In this document: in pieces, positions 33,693-45,748 of the stretch | Position numbering within the stretch: position 1 is the first letter of the stretch | Layout of the letters: every line of letters begins with the position of its first letter | NCBI GenBank assembly: GCA_028023455.1 | Contig: JAQFVV010000143.1 | Coordinates: 470,001 to 534,000 of the forward strand | Reading direction: 5' to 3' | Length of the DNA stretch: 64,000 nucleotides | Source of the DNA: Epiperipatus broadwayi | Lineage: Eukaryota > Onychophora > Udeonychophora > Euonychophora > Peripatidae | The notes under the pieces: generated by a model | The model's input: only the letters and a program-made list of their open reading frames with translations | Database searches by the model: none | What the model was told of the DNA's origin: nothing | Made by a program: the position numbers and the translations under genes

Positions 33693-34898
33693 TATACATC
33701 ATTTTAATAATTGGAGATTGGAGAGAAGGGAGAGAGTTGTGCGATTTACAAAACCACTTTGGTAAAATGAAAATAGATAATCGTAATTTTACATTAAGTT
33801 AAAATCAAATAGTAAAAAAAAGAGATCAGGAATTAATCAGAGTATTGAGCGATCGGTCTAATTAGAATTGTATGTGAGAGGGGTGCGTGTATGTATATGA
33901 TTTAATTGTGAATTTTAATTATATATAATGTTAATGATTGAATAATAATTATCCCGTGTTATCTCGTGGAGAACTCCTTTAAAGAAGAATTAATGTTTCA
34001 ATGATTCATTCATAGCGGCCAATTTTTGGTCAATATTCTGGGTTTGAAGTTGGGATGCTATGCATTTATTTTTATTCTTATTTTAAAATAAAAGGGGGAA
34101 AAAGAGCTTTCCCTCATTTATTCTTTGGGGAGAGTTTTCTTTCATTTGTTCTTTGGGGAGATTTCCACGAGCAAAAAAATACTAAAGAAAATCACATGAT
34201 ATGTGACATGAAATATATAAGTTTAAAAACAAACAATGGGTGGTCAATCCATTAAATGCAGACATAAATGGTTTGGCAGGTCAATCATTCAGGAGGGAAT
34301 AAGTTTAAAAAAAGGGGAAAACAATAGATAATTCATCAAGTAAAACATAGACAAAAATGGTTTGGCAGGTCAATCATTCAGGGGAGATCCAGGCAATGTA
34401 AGAGCTTGATTTGTCTTTAGGAAAGTTCTCTCTTTTCTTGCTAGTCATCATCAGTTATGCAGAGAAGCGCCGTTGTTGGGTTAAAGAAGCAATTTTTTAA
34501 AAGAAAAGAAATCGTAAGTTTGTTGGTAGTTTTTTTTTTTTGCTATCTCCTGAATGATAAAACTTAGCCAAATTTTATAACATTCGTACAAAATGGCCCT
34601 TAAGTTTTCATTAGGTGCACACCCTGTCCTCTCCAAAAATTGAACAATTTCATGATTTGTCTTACATCTAAATAAACCCAATTTATCAGGAATTGACTAG
34701 TGATGAAACTTAAACTGGAGAGAATTTTCCTCAGGAAAAATCGGAGAAACACTGAGTTATATGAATCATTATTTCACATTTAAATTTATTACATTTAAAA
34801 TACTTAGTTATGTGTACTATCTAAAATTCTGCAAGAAAATTAATTTCGATTTCGCAAATAGGGTGGAACTGAACACTACAATCCGATATGAAGCATCA

Positions 34899-35689
34899 AA
34901 TTGTCGTAAGAGAAATATCTCAATAAGTGGACTCTTCTTCTAGCCTGACATATTGTGTGTATATTGACTTCACAAAAATTTACAGAAAAGAACCCCTTTT
35001 GCAGTAAGAAATCTGCTTTATTTATGTTTTTCAGACCAAAACCAGCTAGCCAGATGTTTAACCCAGAATTCCCCCCCACCTTTGAACTTTTATAGCTCAT
35101 ACGCGTAAATTTCTCTGTAAAGTTTTATGAAGAGCCTGTTTCTTCATTTTTCATCTCTTTAATTGCTTAAAACTTTTACTGGTTTTAGTCTGGAAAAGTG
35201 ATTCATTACACTTGTAATGAGTTTAGGAAAAAATTATATTGTTTTATAGACCATTTAGATAACCTCTGTCAAGTGGCGATTTGTTTCTGGTTTAGTAGAT
35301 CAGAATTGAGAATTGCTCTAGCTTTTACCTGCTAAATACCGCATGCCATTCAAAATGTAAATTCCAAAACCAATATATTATTTAGAGATTATTTAATATC
35401 TACATTCTTTTTAAAGAAACAAATTTTATAAAAAAATATTATTTAGAAAAAGAAATATAAATGCTGCAATATATGTACATAAATTGATATTACAGTCATT
35501 TATTTACGCATGTGTGAGATAGTAGCTATATAGCTGAGTTGATGTTTATATATATGCGTATATACCTGTACTAGAGAGTGTTTAAACGTGGCATAGAAGT
35601 GACTGTGGGGAAAATAAGGTGGAGCAGATATGAGGGAAGAAATATACTGTTTCAAATCATATAACCATTATTCTATATACATATAAAAA
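34899..35689. other. Unassigned sequence between Gypsy element and PLE
   Basis: It begins where the right LTR is truncated. No coding motif recognised. gcgtatatacctgtac near 35557 recurs at about 62370-62385 beside the plus-strand PLE fragment, hinting at a shared sequence upstream of PLE parts. Confidence 0.4.
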
Positions 35690-36289
35690 AACATAAAAAT
35701 ACATACTTTACATTATTATACATAATCATATTTTATTTTTAACCCTATATCTTTACTTCCCTCTTCTTTTACCAATTATTATTTTTTCCTTATTTCTTTA
35801 CTATTTCTATTTTCATTTTCTTTTTGTTTTTATCTTTTCTTCCTATCATTCTACATTACTCTCTAGTGTCACCTTTTTATTTTACTTTTAATATCTATAA
35901 ATCTAATTCCTTTCCTTCCTTTCTATTATTTATCTGTACTTATTCTTTTATTAATAATTTCTATTCCCGTCTTTATTCCTTTTTATAATTCACTTATTCA
36001 TTTTACTCACCATTTGCATAACCTTCTCTCCTTTCTTTTTAAACTTATAACTGACTCTTATTTCAAAATCGTTAGCCTCTTTTTCATATACTCCTTTAAT
36101 ACAACTCGCTCTTTTATCAACTTCTTTAACTTTTTATATTACAGAACTTTATATATATATTCTCTATTATTAATATTCCTATAAAAATAATGTCTTTAAC
36201 CCCCCCCATCTCTATTTAAATTTGGTTTTATCTTGTTTAATATGCTTCTTTTATTTTTCTATCTTTTTTACTAGTATATCCAATCATTC

Positions 36290-36665
36290 TTATGCTATCT
36301 CTCTCAATATATGTCCTGGTTCCATAGCATGCATATAAAGTGGTGACTTTTTATCATACCTATGCTGAATTAATCTTGAATAGATTGAATTTTTAGTTTT
36401 TCTGACATATTTAGTTCTTATCTTATTATCCTTACATGATGCACATTCTATCAAATATACTCTATTTATATGTTTTTCTATTCCTTTAATATATTTATTA
36501 TCTAATATATCCATTACATCTCTCCTTTTTTTATTTACTATCTTATTATCCTTACATGACGCACATTCTATCAAATATACTATTTATATGGTTTTCTATT
36601 CCTTTCATATATTTATTATCTAATATATCCATTACATTTCTCCTTTTTTTTATTTACTACCTTAT
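36290..36665 (-). pseudogene. PLE GIY-YIG endonuclease with internal duplication
   Basis: The frame shows RVYLIECASCKDNKIRTKYV, then RKTKNSIYSRLIQHRYDKKS and PLYMHAMEPGHILRE. This matches the Penelope GIY-YIG domain: the GIY position reads RVY in the domain-proximal copy, the CxxC is present, the YIG position reads YVR, and the catalytic R and H of 'RL..H' are visible. Upstream KKRR(D/N)VMDILDNKYIKGIEK, the linker, occurs twice because of a 120-bp duplication. A further stop follows the LRE block. Confidence 0.8.
36419..36657. repeat. 120-bp tandem duplication inside PLE
   Basis: 36419-36538 and 36539-36657 are near-identical units, each starting tatcttattatccttacatg. The unit length is a multiple of three (40 codons), so the duplication keeps frame and repeats the linker plus the first strand of the GIY-YIG domain. 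Confidence 0.85.
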
Positions 36666-36674
36666 ATTTAATTA

Positions 36675-37630
36675 AAGCAGGCAAAACGCTCCACACAGTA
36701 TTGCCACTCCCTGCAAGCAAGAGTAATCAATGGATGATGCCAGAAGGCTTGTGCATAAAATCCGCATCTAGTACCTACTCATCCAATATCCCCAGACTAG
36801 TTTCTGGCTTGTAGCCATTGTCAGTGAGGAGTCTTGGATATGAAAACCCTGCACCTAGATCTTAGTATCTAATGCAACCCTCCAGCAACCACCTTTTTTC
36901 TCTACTTAGCTACAAAACTATGAGTCTTAAATTGGGAAATACAATATTTTCAATCCAAGCTCATTAGCTTATATAGTGCTCTCAGATCCAAGGCTCCTTA
37001 CAGATGATGGCCACAGGCCAGAAACTAGTCCAGGAATATTGGATGAGTAGGCACTAGATAAGGATTTTATACACAAGTTTCCTGGCATCCATTGATTACT
37101 CTGACTTGCACTGAGTGGCAATACTATATGGAGAGTTTTGCCTGTTTTAGTAACAGTTATAAGCAAGCATAAAAAATGGTGATCATGAGATGTTTATTGG
37201 CTTAAAACCAATCCTGCCTAATAGAATAGTAGTGGCTATGGTTATTAAAGAACCAAAGACACAAAAATGTATAGGTACTAAGCTCAGTTCAGACCTATAT
37301 GACTATATAAGCTAATGAGCTTGGATTGAATATATTGCTGTTTTCAATATGACTCATAGTTTTGTAGTTAATTAGAGATAAAAAGTGGCTGCTAAAGCGC
37401 TGCATTAGATTCTAAGATTTAGGTGCAATGCTCTCAGATCCAAGCTCCCCACTGACGATGGCCACAAGCCAGAAACTAGTCTGTAGATATTGGATGAATA
37501 GGCACCAGATGGGGATTTTATGCACAAGCCTTCTGGCATCCATTGATTACTCTGGTTTGCACTGAGTGACAATAATGTATGGAGAGTTTTGCCTGTTTTA
37601 ATAAGTTATAAGAAATGGTGTTCATGTGAT
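36675..37630. mobile_element. Foldback insertion in PLE linker, three arm copies
   Basis: 36675-36870 (gcaggcaaaac...) is the inverse of two later copies at about 36967-37165 and 37428-37620. All share gagagttttgcctg, 'atccattgattactctg', 'ggccacaagccagaaactag' and 'gctctcagatccaag'. Flanking PLE sequence (ttatatttaatta / ttatattttttctaa) is continuous in the plus-strand copy at 62460-62510. This confirms the insertion, though the exact ends and target duplication are blurred by A/T repeats. Confidence 0.75.
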
Positions 37631-37631
37631 A

Positions 37632-38107
37632 CTTATATTTTTTTCTAATTTTTCCAATAATTTTATTAATGCTCTTAACTAAATTATTCTAATACGTTTT
37701 AACACCTATATATTCATCCTTTTTTATACTACCTTTCTTATATTCTCTTCTTTTTTTAAATCTTCCTTTATAACTTTTTTCTGATAGTTTTATACTTTTC
37801 TCTATTATTTTCTCTGGATATTCATTCTCTTTAAACTTTTTAACTATTAATTAAAACTCTTTCTTATATTCTTTATTCGAATAATAATTAATAGCTCAAT
37901 ATACCCTTGAACTAGTACTAATTTTATATTTATTATCCACATTAGAATTCCAATTCATTATACTACCATCCCCATTCACTTTCTTGTGTACTGATGTTTC
38001 TATTCTACATTTTCCCTTCTCATATGATTTTGTTATTATCTTTTTCCGTCTCTACTGTAAATATTATATTCTCACCCAATTTATTAATTTTTTCTAAATA
38101 TCTATCC
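37632..38107 (-). pseudogene. PLE reverse transcriptase C-terminal part
   Basis: Minus strand: RYLEKINKLGENIIFTVETE, then SYEKGKCRIETSVHKKVNGD and GSIMNWNSNVDNKYK, then a basic linker and LVKSINKIIGKI. The same order and wording occur in the plus-strand copy at 59830-60210 and 62410-62470. It directly continues the RT fragment at 58577-58835 once the 20.5-kb insertion is removed. Confidence 0.8.
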
Positions 38108-39906
38108 GGTATTGGTTGGTTATATGTACTGCGGCCACTAGGCGACACTGCAGTATCATCAAGAACCATCAAGAAGCCTGCAAGTGATAAATTTCTATCC
38201 AAAATCTCTGAAAATTAAAACTCAAAAATCTCTGAAATTGATGTAAAATTAAAACACCTGAGACAAAAAATAAACACTGAAAATGTTTTAAGACAAACAA
38301 ATAAACAAATCCTCAAAGCATCCCCCCACACATTTCTATCCAAAAATCATTGAAATCGATGTAAATTAAAATGCCTAAGGCAAACAAATTGAAAAATTAA
38401 ACTGCCTAAGGTAAAGAAATCGAACAAATCCTTCTAAAATACAAATCAAAAATCGAATAAAACGCTATAAAATTCAAATTAAAAAATAAGTAAAATATGT
38501 CAAACGCAACACCCATCCCCCAAACAAAGAATTTGATCAAAAATAAGTAAAATGCAAATCACAAAAAAACAAAAAAATCATGAATGCTACTTTCAAAAAA
38601 AAAAAACTATAATAAAAGCCTATGAAATTAAACAAAAACTATAATACTAAATCTCAAAAATATTATTATTAGCGTAAAATATTTGAGTATTACATATATG
38701 TCAACACAGATTTGAAAATTTTATAAGTAATTAAATATAGATAGTGAGCTAATAGCTATTTAAAAAATAGAAGTAGCTATAAAATACAAATTACAAAAAT
38801 AGAAATTGATCTAATATACAAAACACAACGCACCAAAAATTTGATTAAAAATAAGTCAAATGCAAATTGCCAAAACCAAAAAAATCATGGATGCTTTTCT
38901 CAAAAAAAAAAAAAACTATAATTAAAATTCTATGAAATTAAACAAAAACAATAATAGTAAATCTCAAAAAAATTAACGAAGCCAAATTAATAGTAGTTGG
39001 AAAGACTGCAGTACATTTTGAAAAAAAATTGCTCTGACTTTCAACACTATTACGAAGAGTGTAATAATTCACAAACCTTAATAACAGATTATTACTTATT
39101 AAATAATTAAATATAGATAAGGAGCTCATAGCGACCTGTTATCTCTTAGAATAGATTTTAAACCAGCGATTTATATCAACTAAAAAGTTATGAGAACATT
39201 ACACCGGAGACTTTCCAATTGTCTATCCCAAAAATAATTAATTATTCTTTGTGCTATGAATTATGGCATATCATAACACATGAATTTAGAAATGAAATAA
39301 AATAATTAAAATAGAAAATAGGTATGGCCCCAGATTATAGAAAAGTTAAAATTATAACTGAATACAGTTACAGGAAAAATTATTAAAATGTTACATTTAT
39401 ATGCGAGACTTAAGTAATTGAGAATTTATAGCTAGCTTCATTAAAATATTATAAGTTTTTAAAATACATTTATAGAGATCTGCGGTGAAAAAATATTACC
39501 AATTTTCTTCCAGCGTGAGTTGTCCGGCATTTGCGGTAGGCACTTGATGTTTGCAGCATAAAAATGCATTAAAAGAACATTCAAATTTTGAGGCTTTTTG
39601 AGCAAAATTTTTTAGAAAAGATTTTTTTCAGAGTGGAGCACACTTAACTAATAACAACAGATTAAAGAAGGTAGTTCAACAGTGGTTATTTGGTGGTTTA
39701 AAAAATACAAGGGATGGCAGAATTTAACAGCAGGCTTTAGCAAACAATTATTTAAAGAAGGTAGTTCTGCAAAATATAATATCCTAATGCAATTTAAGAA
39801 GACAGAATACTTTTACTTTGGAAGAACTCCACTGCCTCATGTTCTGTCTTTGGGAGGTCCCAAATTTTTATCATTTTGAGTAAAAAAAGTTGATAAGACG
39901 ATATAT
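38108..39906. repeat. Left TIR, outer part (about 1.8 kb)
   Basis: Inverse of about 56783-58576. Landmarks: gtactgcggccact near the end, aaatttctatccaaaa blocks, the 'tagtattatagttttt' type block, and 'gaactccactgcctcatgtt' near the inner edge (39824). The outer 800 bp carry several diverged sub-repeats (aaattaaaacgcctaaggc-like). The TIR resumes at 52507 after the LTR element. Confidence 0.85.
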
Positions 39907-41538
39907 TGAAGTGATGCGCATCTACCAGTAGATATATACTCGCTACATGTTGCTGTTTTTGAACCTATCTACTAGCATAGAAATAATTTTATTAATAAAA
40001 TACACTGACATATGTTAGGAATAGGTGCGTGTGTGTGCAATTACGAAGAGAAAATGGTTATAAAATACTTCGTAATCAGACTTAGCAATCTTAAGTAAAG
40101 AATAAATAGTTTCATTAGAAAATCTTCCAGCTAAGTTTAGAAATTAATAAAATCAGTAAAAGCAATGAAGAAAATCTTAAAATGTGTATACAATGGGAGA
40201 GTGGTTCAAACGCACTAAGAAAAGTAAAATAAGTGCTGTACCCCTAGAGCAATACTAAAATAGTTACAGTAGTCACCCTTACAAAGGAAATACATTGTAA
40301 TAAAAAATACGAATACAATACACAGCAAGAAAGAGTGGCAACATAGAGGTAGTCAAAGAAGGGCACTTAATTAAAGTACATTTGCTAATAGCTTTCTTGA
40401 AACACACTGCAGGCAAAACCTGATGTATATAAGGAGAGAGTGGCTTTGTTAAATGGAATTAGATTATTTTTGAAAAATTATTAATAGATGAAATATTGAA
40501 GAACTGTTGGGGGGAAAAAACTTTCGGTGAAATTTACGCTTAAATTAAAAAATAGCAATGTGTACTGTACCTGAAAAGATGTACGAATAAGTCAGCAGAC
40601 TTCTCCGGGTCATAGCGGTGGGGAGCTGAGCATCCAAACCATTCCTGAACATAATGTAAAGGAAAAGATGTCCTCATCACCCACCACCCATTTCTCACCA
40701 TGAATTCACTCAACCATCTCATAGAAGCCCTCAAGAAGGCCGGTAAACAATTAATATTATTTCAGATGACAGCAACTTAAAAATGTAAGAATTTTATTGC
40801 TGATCTTAACCTAGATAATTTATATAATCCTAGTATGTATTTAATTTATTTCCTTTAACCATTTATCTTGTTGCTCGTTAAGTTATCACATTTTAATAGA
40901 AAATATTTTTTATATGTGCTATAACGGACAGAACGATTATCCCTTGGATATATCTATCAGATTCAACAATCAGCTGGTTCGATCCCAATGTATGACCAAC
41001 TTACACAAAATCTATATGTGATGATACATCTATCTATCGAGCCCCAAAGTTGATGGTGCCAGATATAATGGACAGAAAGATTACCACTAGCCCCAAACAT
41101 TGCTAACACCAGTATAATGGGCAGTACTCTTCATCAACAGTCATAAACTAACCAAGCCCAATGATGGTGCACCAGATGTAATGGATGGTCAACTAACTTG
41201 CAGACTGTACTACTATGCAGATGTAGCAACATGGTGTGGGAATAAGTTAATATACTCTAATTTATTGCCCCTAATAAAACAATATGCAGAGACCTACCAG
41301 GCTTATAAGGGAAAAAAGTTGCATCCAACTATGTTCAGACTGTGGGTCTTCTGATAGAATGCTAATGAGAACTTGATGAAATGCTTAACCATTGATTGCA
41401 TACCCTTTAATTGACTAACTCTATCCCTATTTAATAATATTAAATGCAATTTAGGTTAGTTCATCCACTTTCCCCCTTTTTAATTCCATTATGCCCTAAT
41501 ATTCAAGCCCAGAGAGAATATTGCTTTTAACTCCTTTA

Positions 41539-42722
41539 GCAGGTATGAAAAGATACACACAACAACACCTGCACCTATATATAGGTTACAACTAGCATTT
41601 ATTATATTTGTTTTATTTTCAAGCTTTTATATGATAAGAAAAATAGATGTGTATGCATGACTAATTGTTTATAGACAGTGGAATGTCAGGACAATTCAAT
41701 AAACCAGAGACCGGAATAATACAAACTCTCAAACATTTATTAACAATAATAAATATCAAGTATAACAACAATAGTAATGATAAAAAAATATAAAAAATAA
41801 TAATAATCATATGTACATGTGTCACATGTGAACCTCTAACATTTTACTAATTAATGATTATTATAATCCAACCCTTACACCCTATGGTAGAAATCCACCT
41901 ATGTCACTCATTCTCTACAAATCATAATTATATAGAAAAATAAACTTTAGTTATTTAAGATAATTGAGATGCTGGCTAGCTAAATTATATATTTGCAGAT
42001 GTTAACAACCTATTTAACAAGTTTCCCCAATTTAAATATGATAGAGACAGATACTAGTTGATTAGTCAAACATACTGGAAAATATATGTACAAGGGTAAT
42101 CACAAAATAAAACATATATGTATTCTGTAGCAGGTATGAACAGATACACACAGCAACACCTGCACCTATATATAGGTTACAACTACCATTTATTATATTT
42201 GTTTTATTTTCAAGCTTTTATATGATAAGAAAAATAGATGTGTATGCATGCCTAATTGTTTATAGACTGTGGAATGTCAGGACAATTCAATAAACCAGAG
42301 ACCGGAATAATACAAACTCTCAAACATTTATTAACAATAATAAATATCAAATATAACAACAATAGTAATGATAAAAAAATATAAAAAATAATAATAATCA
42401 TATGTGCATGTGTCACATGTGAACCTTACCATTTTACTAATTAATGATTATTATAATCCAACCCTTATACCCCATGATAGAAATCCACCTATGTCACTCA
42501 TTCTCTACAAATCATAATTATATAGAAAAATAAAATTTAGTTATTTAATATAATTGAGATGCTGGCTAGCTAAATTATATATTTGCAGATGTTAATAACC
42601 TATTTAACAAGTTTCCCCAATTTATATATATGATAGAGACAGATACTAGTTGATTAGTCAAACATACTGGAAAATATATGTACAAGGGTAATCACAAAAT
42701 AAAACATAATATGTATTCTGTA
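41539..42722. repeat. 591-bp tandem duplication
   Basis: The unit starting gcaggtatgaa at 41539 repeats from 42130 to about 42722 with few differences. The two copies are far more alike than the surrounding LTR pair, so the duplication is younger. Confidence 0.9.
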
Positions 42723-43639
42723 TAAGTGTTGTAATTTAACTTATGAAAATAAATTTAGGGAATCTACCTTAATATTTATGTGGATAACCTGATGTGAAGC
42801 AGGTGGGTTAACCTAAATTTTATTTACAATGAAAATAGAAAAATATCAAAGTGAATAATCCCCACTTTCTTCTTTGCTAATTCTCAAAAAAATGAGGCTT
42901 CAGCATCAGTGTGAAAATACAACAGATAACATGAATAAAAAATAATAATAAATAAACAAAAATTTACAATATTGATTATTTGAGTGAAAATTGTAATTGG
43001 AACAAAGTTCCTAAAAATCATCATAATAGAAGTAGTAGTAGCTGATAGTTAGGCAAGTTGTTCTTCAAAGCAGTTTCACTTAGTAAATCATTCTCCTTAG
43101 CAAGGATAGATAGATACAATGGTGTCTCCTGTAGTTGTGTTTAATGGTAAATATCTTGATCCTCATTTGATTCACCATAATGTATTCCAATCCTTGTTTA
43201 CTTTGGACTGAAGGCATCTTCTTGTGTGTTTACAATAAAGTAGAAATATATATATATAGATATAATGCAGCTGGCAGGAAATACCACGACACAAAATAGC
43301 ATGTTTTGCTCTAGCCTATTTTCATATTAAAGTACAATTTAATAATTATTTATAATCATATATTTGTATTGAATAGTAGTGAAGCGCTTTAAATATATAT
43401 TAAGAAAATTATTTCATTTCTTTTTCTTTTCCAATTTTCAGCAGACTTAATTCTCGTTATTCTTTTTGAAAAGATTTAAAATATTCAAATTTACTCCAAC
43501 AACTTTTAAAACACGATTTAATTATTTAAGAATTTATCAATTATTCTTACTTCTTATTTCATTTTCTTTCCTCTGAATTTGGTAAACTTTTAGTTACAGT
43601 ATTTGACTTTTAAAATGTTTATAATTTAACTAAAAGAAA
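42723..43639. other. Unassigned interior of the 5.4-kb insertion
   Basis: AT-rich, no long frame, no recognised repeat. It borders the next TIR element with its target site aagtaaaa. Confidence 0.4.
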
Positions 43640-44435
43640 AAGTAAAAGGTACTTACGGATAATTTGCCTGATGACGTATTTGACCCACCGGTTTCCCTTC
43701 CGGTAGGCATCGACGATCTTTGTATGACAACGTTGTCATGGCAACGAAGTGACTGGCGTGATTAATCCATCAGAGAGTCAATTTTTTTTTTTTTTTTTTA
43801 ACCGCGAGATTTAAAATTCGGAGAGAGATTTGGGAAATTTTTTGATTTTTCTATCTATTGTGATTTTGCTATCCACTTGATCACAGTGATTTTTTTCAGC
43901 ACGTCAGCACCTGGACTCATATTTGAGCGAGTTTATGTGGAGGCAGTCATACAAAGCTGATCCTTTTGCTGCAATTTTAGAACATATATCCCAATTCAGT
44001 CCTCCACAGTGAACGCTATTTGTAAGTAATTTTAATTTTTTTTATAATAATTATAATTTTAGAATTAATTATATTATTGAATATAGACAATAAGTAATCC
44101 AAATGCATGTAAAAGTAACGTCACCATTAATGCCATATTCGCATTAAATCTTTATTTTAAATGTACAAACAATTTTTGTTAATATTTCTTCAATTAATTT
44201 GTAATTAATTTTCAATAATTTTTTTAATAAAATTACCAATATACAGTCCGTTTTTAAAATTAACAAATGCTTGTAGAAACTACGGCGTCTTACACCACAT
44301 TTTATACAAGATGGCGATTAATGGTAGATTCGCATTAACTTTTTTTTTTAAAAATTTACAAAAAAAAATTTTTTTTTTATATTTCTTCAATTATCAAACT
44401 TCCACTTAATTACATTTAATTTGTAAATAATTTTT

Positions 44436-45290
44436 GGGTTAATATTTCTACAAATATCAAATTATTTTTCGTAAATTCATTAGCCAATGTATGTAAAAGT
44501 AGGGCATGTGATCGCGATTAATGGCACATTTTTATGTGATCGCCATTACGGCACATTTTCCATAATTTTTTGTTTTTATATTTTGTATTGACATTATTTT
44601 GTATTTCATGCATGTAAATTTTCACTAATTTGTTGGGGTTTTTTTTGTATTTTTGGGTTAATATTTCTACAAATATCAAATTATTTTTCGTAAATTCATT
44701 GGCTATACAGTACGGTTTTAAAATTAGCCAATGTGATCGCCATTAACGGCACATTTTCCATAATTTTTTGTTTTTATATTTTGTATTGACATTATTTTGT
44801 ATTTCATGCATGTAAATTTTCACTAATTTGTTGGGGTTTTTTTTGTATTTTTGGATTAATATTTCTACAAATATCAAATTATTTTTCGTAAATTCATTGG
44901 CTATACAGTACGGTTTTAAAATTAGCCAATGTGATCGCCATTAACGGCACATTTTCCATAATTTTTTGTTTTTATATTTTGTATTGACCTTATTTTGTAT
45001 TTCATGCATGTAAATTTTCACTAATTTGTTGGGGTTTTTTTTGTATTTTTGGGTTAATATTTCTACAAATATCAAATTATTTTTCGTAAATTCATTGGCT
45101 ATACAGTACGGTTTTAAAATTAGCCAATGTGATCGCCATTAACGGCACATTTTCAATAATTTTTTGTTTTTATATTTTGTATTGACCTTATTTTGTATTT
45201 CATGCATGTAAATTTTCACTAATTTGTTGGGTTTTTTTCTACAAATATCAAATTATTTTTCGTAAATTCATTGGCTATATTTTGTATTTT
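44436..45290. repeat. 198-bp satellite-like tandem array inside TIR element
   Basis: The phrase gggttaatatttctacaaat recurs at 44655, 44853 and 45051, and atgtgatcgccatta at 44533, 44731, 44929 and 45127, giving an exact 198-bp period. The central units are nearly identical. The first unit is longer and diverged, and older degenerate relatives (gccattaatggca-like) extend back to about 44110. The last unit is partial. Confidence 0.92.
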
Positions 45291-45299
45291 ATATCTTGT

Positions 45300-45375
45300 A
45301 CTACAAGCTTCGCTTGTCAAAAACACCCAGGGCCCCCCCCCCAACAACTACAGCGCTACGCGCTGTTATAATTGG
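45300..45375. repeat. Two short GC hairpins flanking a C tract
   Basis: acaagcttcgcttgt (stem 6, loop 3) and acagcgctacgcgctgt (stem 7, loop 3) lie on either side of a run of about ten C. They interrupt an otherwise very AT-rich region at the end of the tandem array. Confidence 0.6.
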
Positions 45376-45575
45376 CCACATTTTTAAGATTTTTGAATAG
45401 TTTTCATGCATGTACATTTTAAATAATTTTGTGGGTACTATATTTTGTATTCACAGTATTAAATTTTCACTAATTTTTTTTTTTTTGTATTTTTTTTTCA
45501 GGACCAAGAAACATGCTGGTGTTCAGTCGGTGTGTATCACGTGACATTCCTTTTGTTTTTTATCACATGGTCAAC

Positions 45576-45748
45576 CGATGACGTATTACCCTGAAGGCAT
45601 ACCGATTTAATGTTGCGCTTTTTAATGTGACGTGTTCACGTGATATGCGGACACATCTTATCGAGTAGATGTGTCTGCAGATCACTTGGAGACGTTATCT
45701 TAAAAATCGCAACATTAGACCGGTATGCCTTCAGGGTAATACGTCATC
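45576..45748. repeat. Long hairpin at right end of TIR element
   Basis: gatgacgtattaccctgaag...taccg at the left is mirrored by cggtatgccttcagggtaat...acgtcatc at the right, around a centre near 45660 (gacacatcttatcgagtagatgtgtc). The terminal repeat is therefore present three times: at the left end, the right end, and inside as the inner arm of this hairpin. Confidence 0.8.

Larger units (their letters stand above)
24357..34898 (+). mobile_element. Gypsy-type LTR retrotransposon, nearly full order but decayed
   Basis: The order is LTR, primer site, gag, protease, RT, RNase H, integrase, polypurine tract, LTR, all on the plus strand. The left LTR (24357-26292) runs TGTAG...TTGCA. The right LTR starts at 31916 with the same TGTAGCCCTTGGG but stops matching at 34898, about 500 bp short, so the element is 3'-truncated; consistent with this, no target duplication is seen. 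A foldback at 32210-33692 splits the right LTR. Protease-RT-RNase H-integrase order places it in the Gypsy/Metaviridae type. Confidence 0.9.
31916..34898 (+). repeat. Right LTR of Gypsy element, split by foldback and truncated
   Basis: It matches the left LTR from TGTAGCCCTTGGG. It is interrupted at 32210-33692 and resumes with tatacatcattttaata. It ends at 34898, where the left copy continues for another 500 bp. Joining the two parts gives about 1.5 kb of LTR. Confidence 0.85.

Noticed and set aside
33454-33702. Overlapping 82- and 61-codon frames on opposite strands
   Set aside because: They arise from the sub-repeats and symmetry of the foldback arms and show no domain.
44436-45290. CRISPR-like array
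   Set aside because: The whole 198-bp unit repeats; there are no unique spacers between short repeats, and the context is a eukaryotic transposon.
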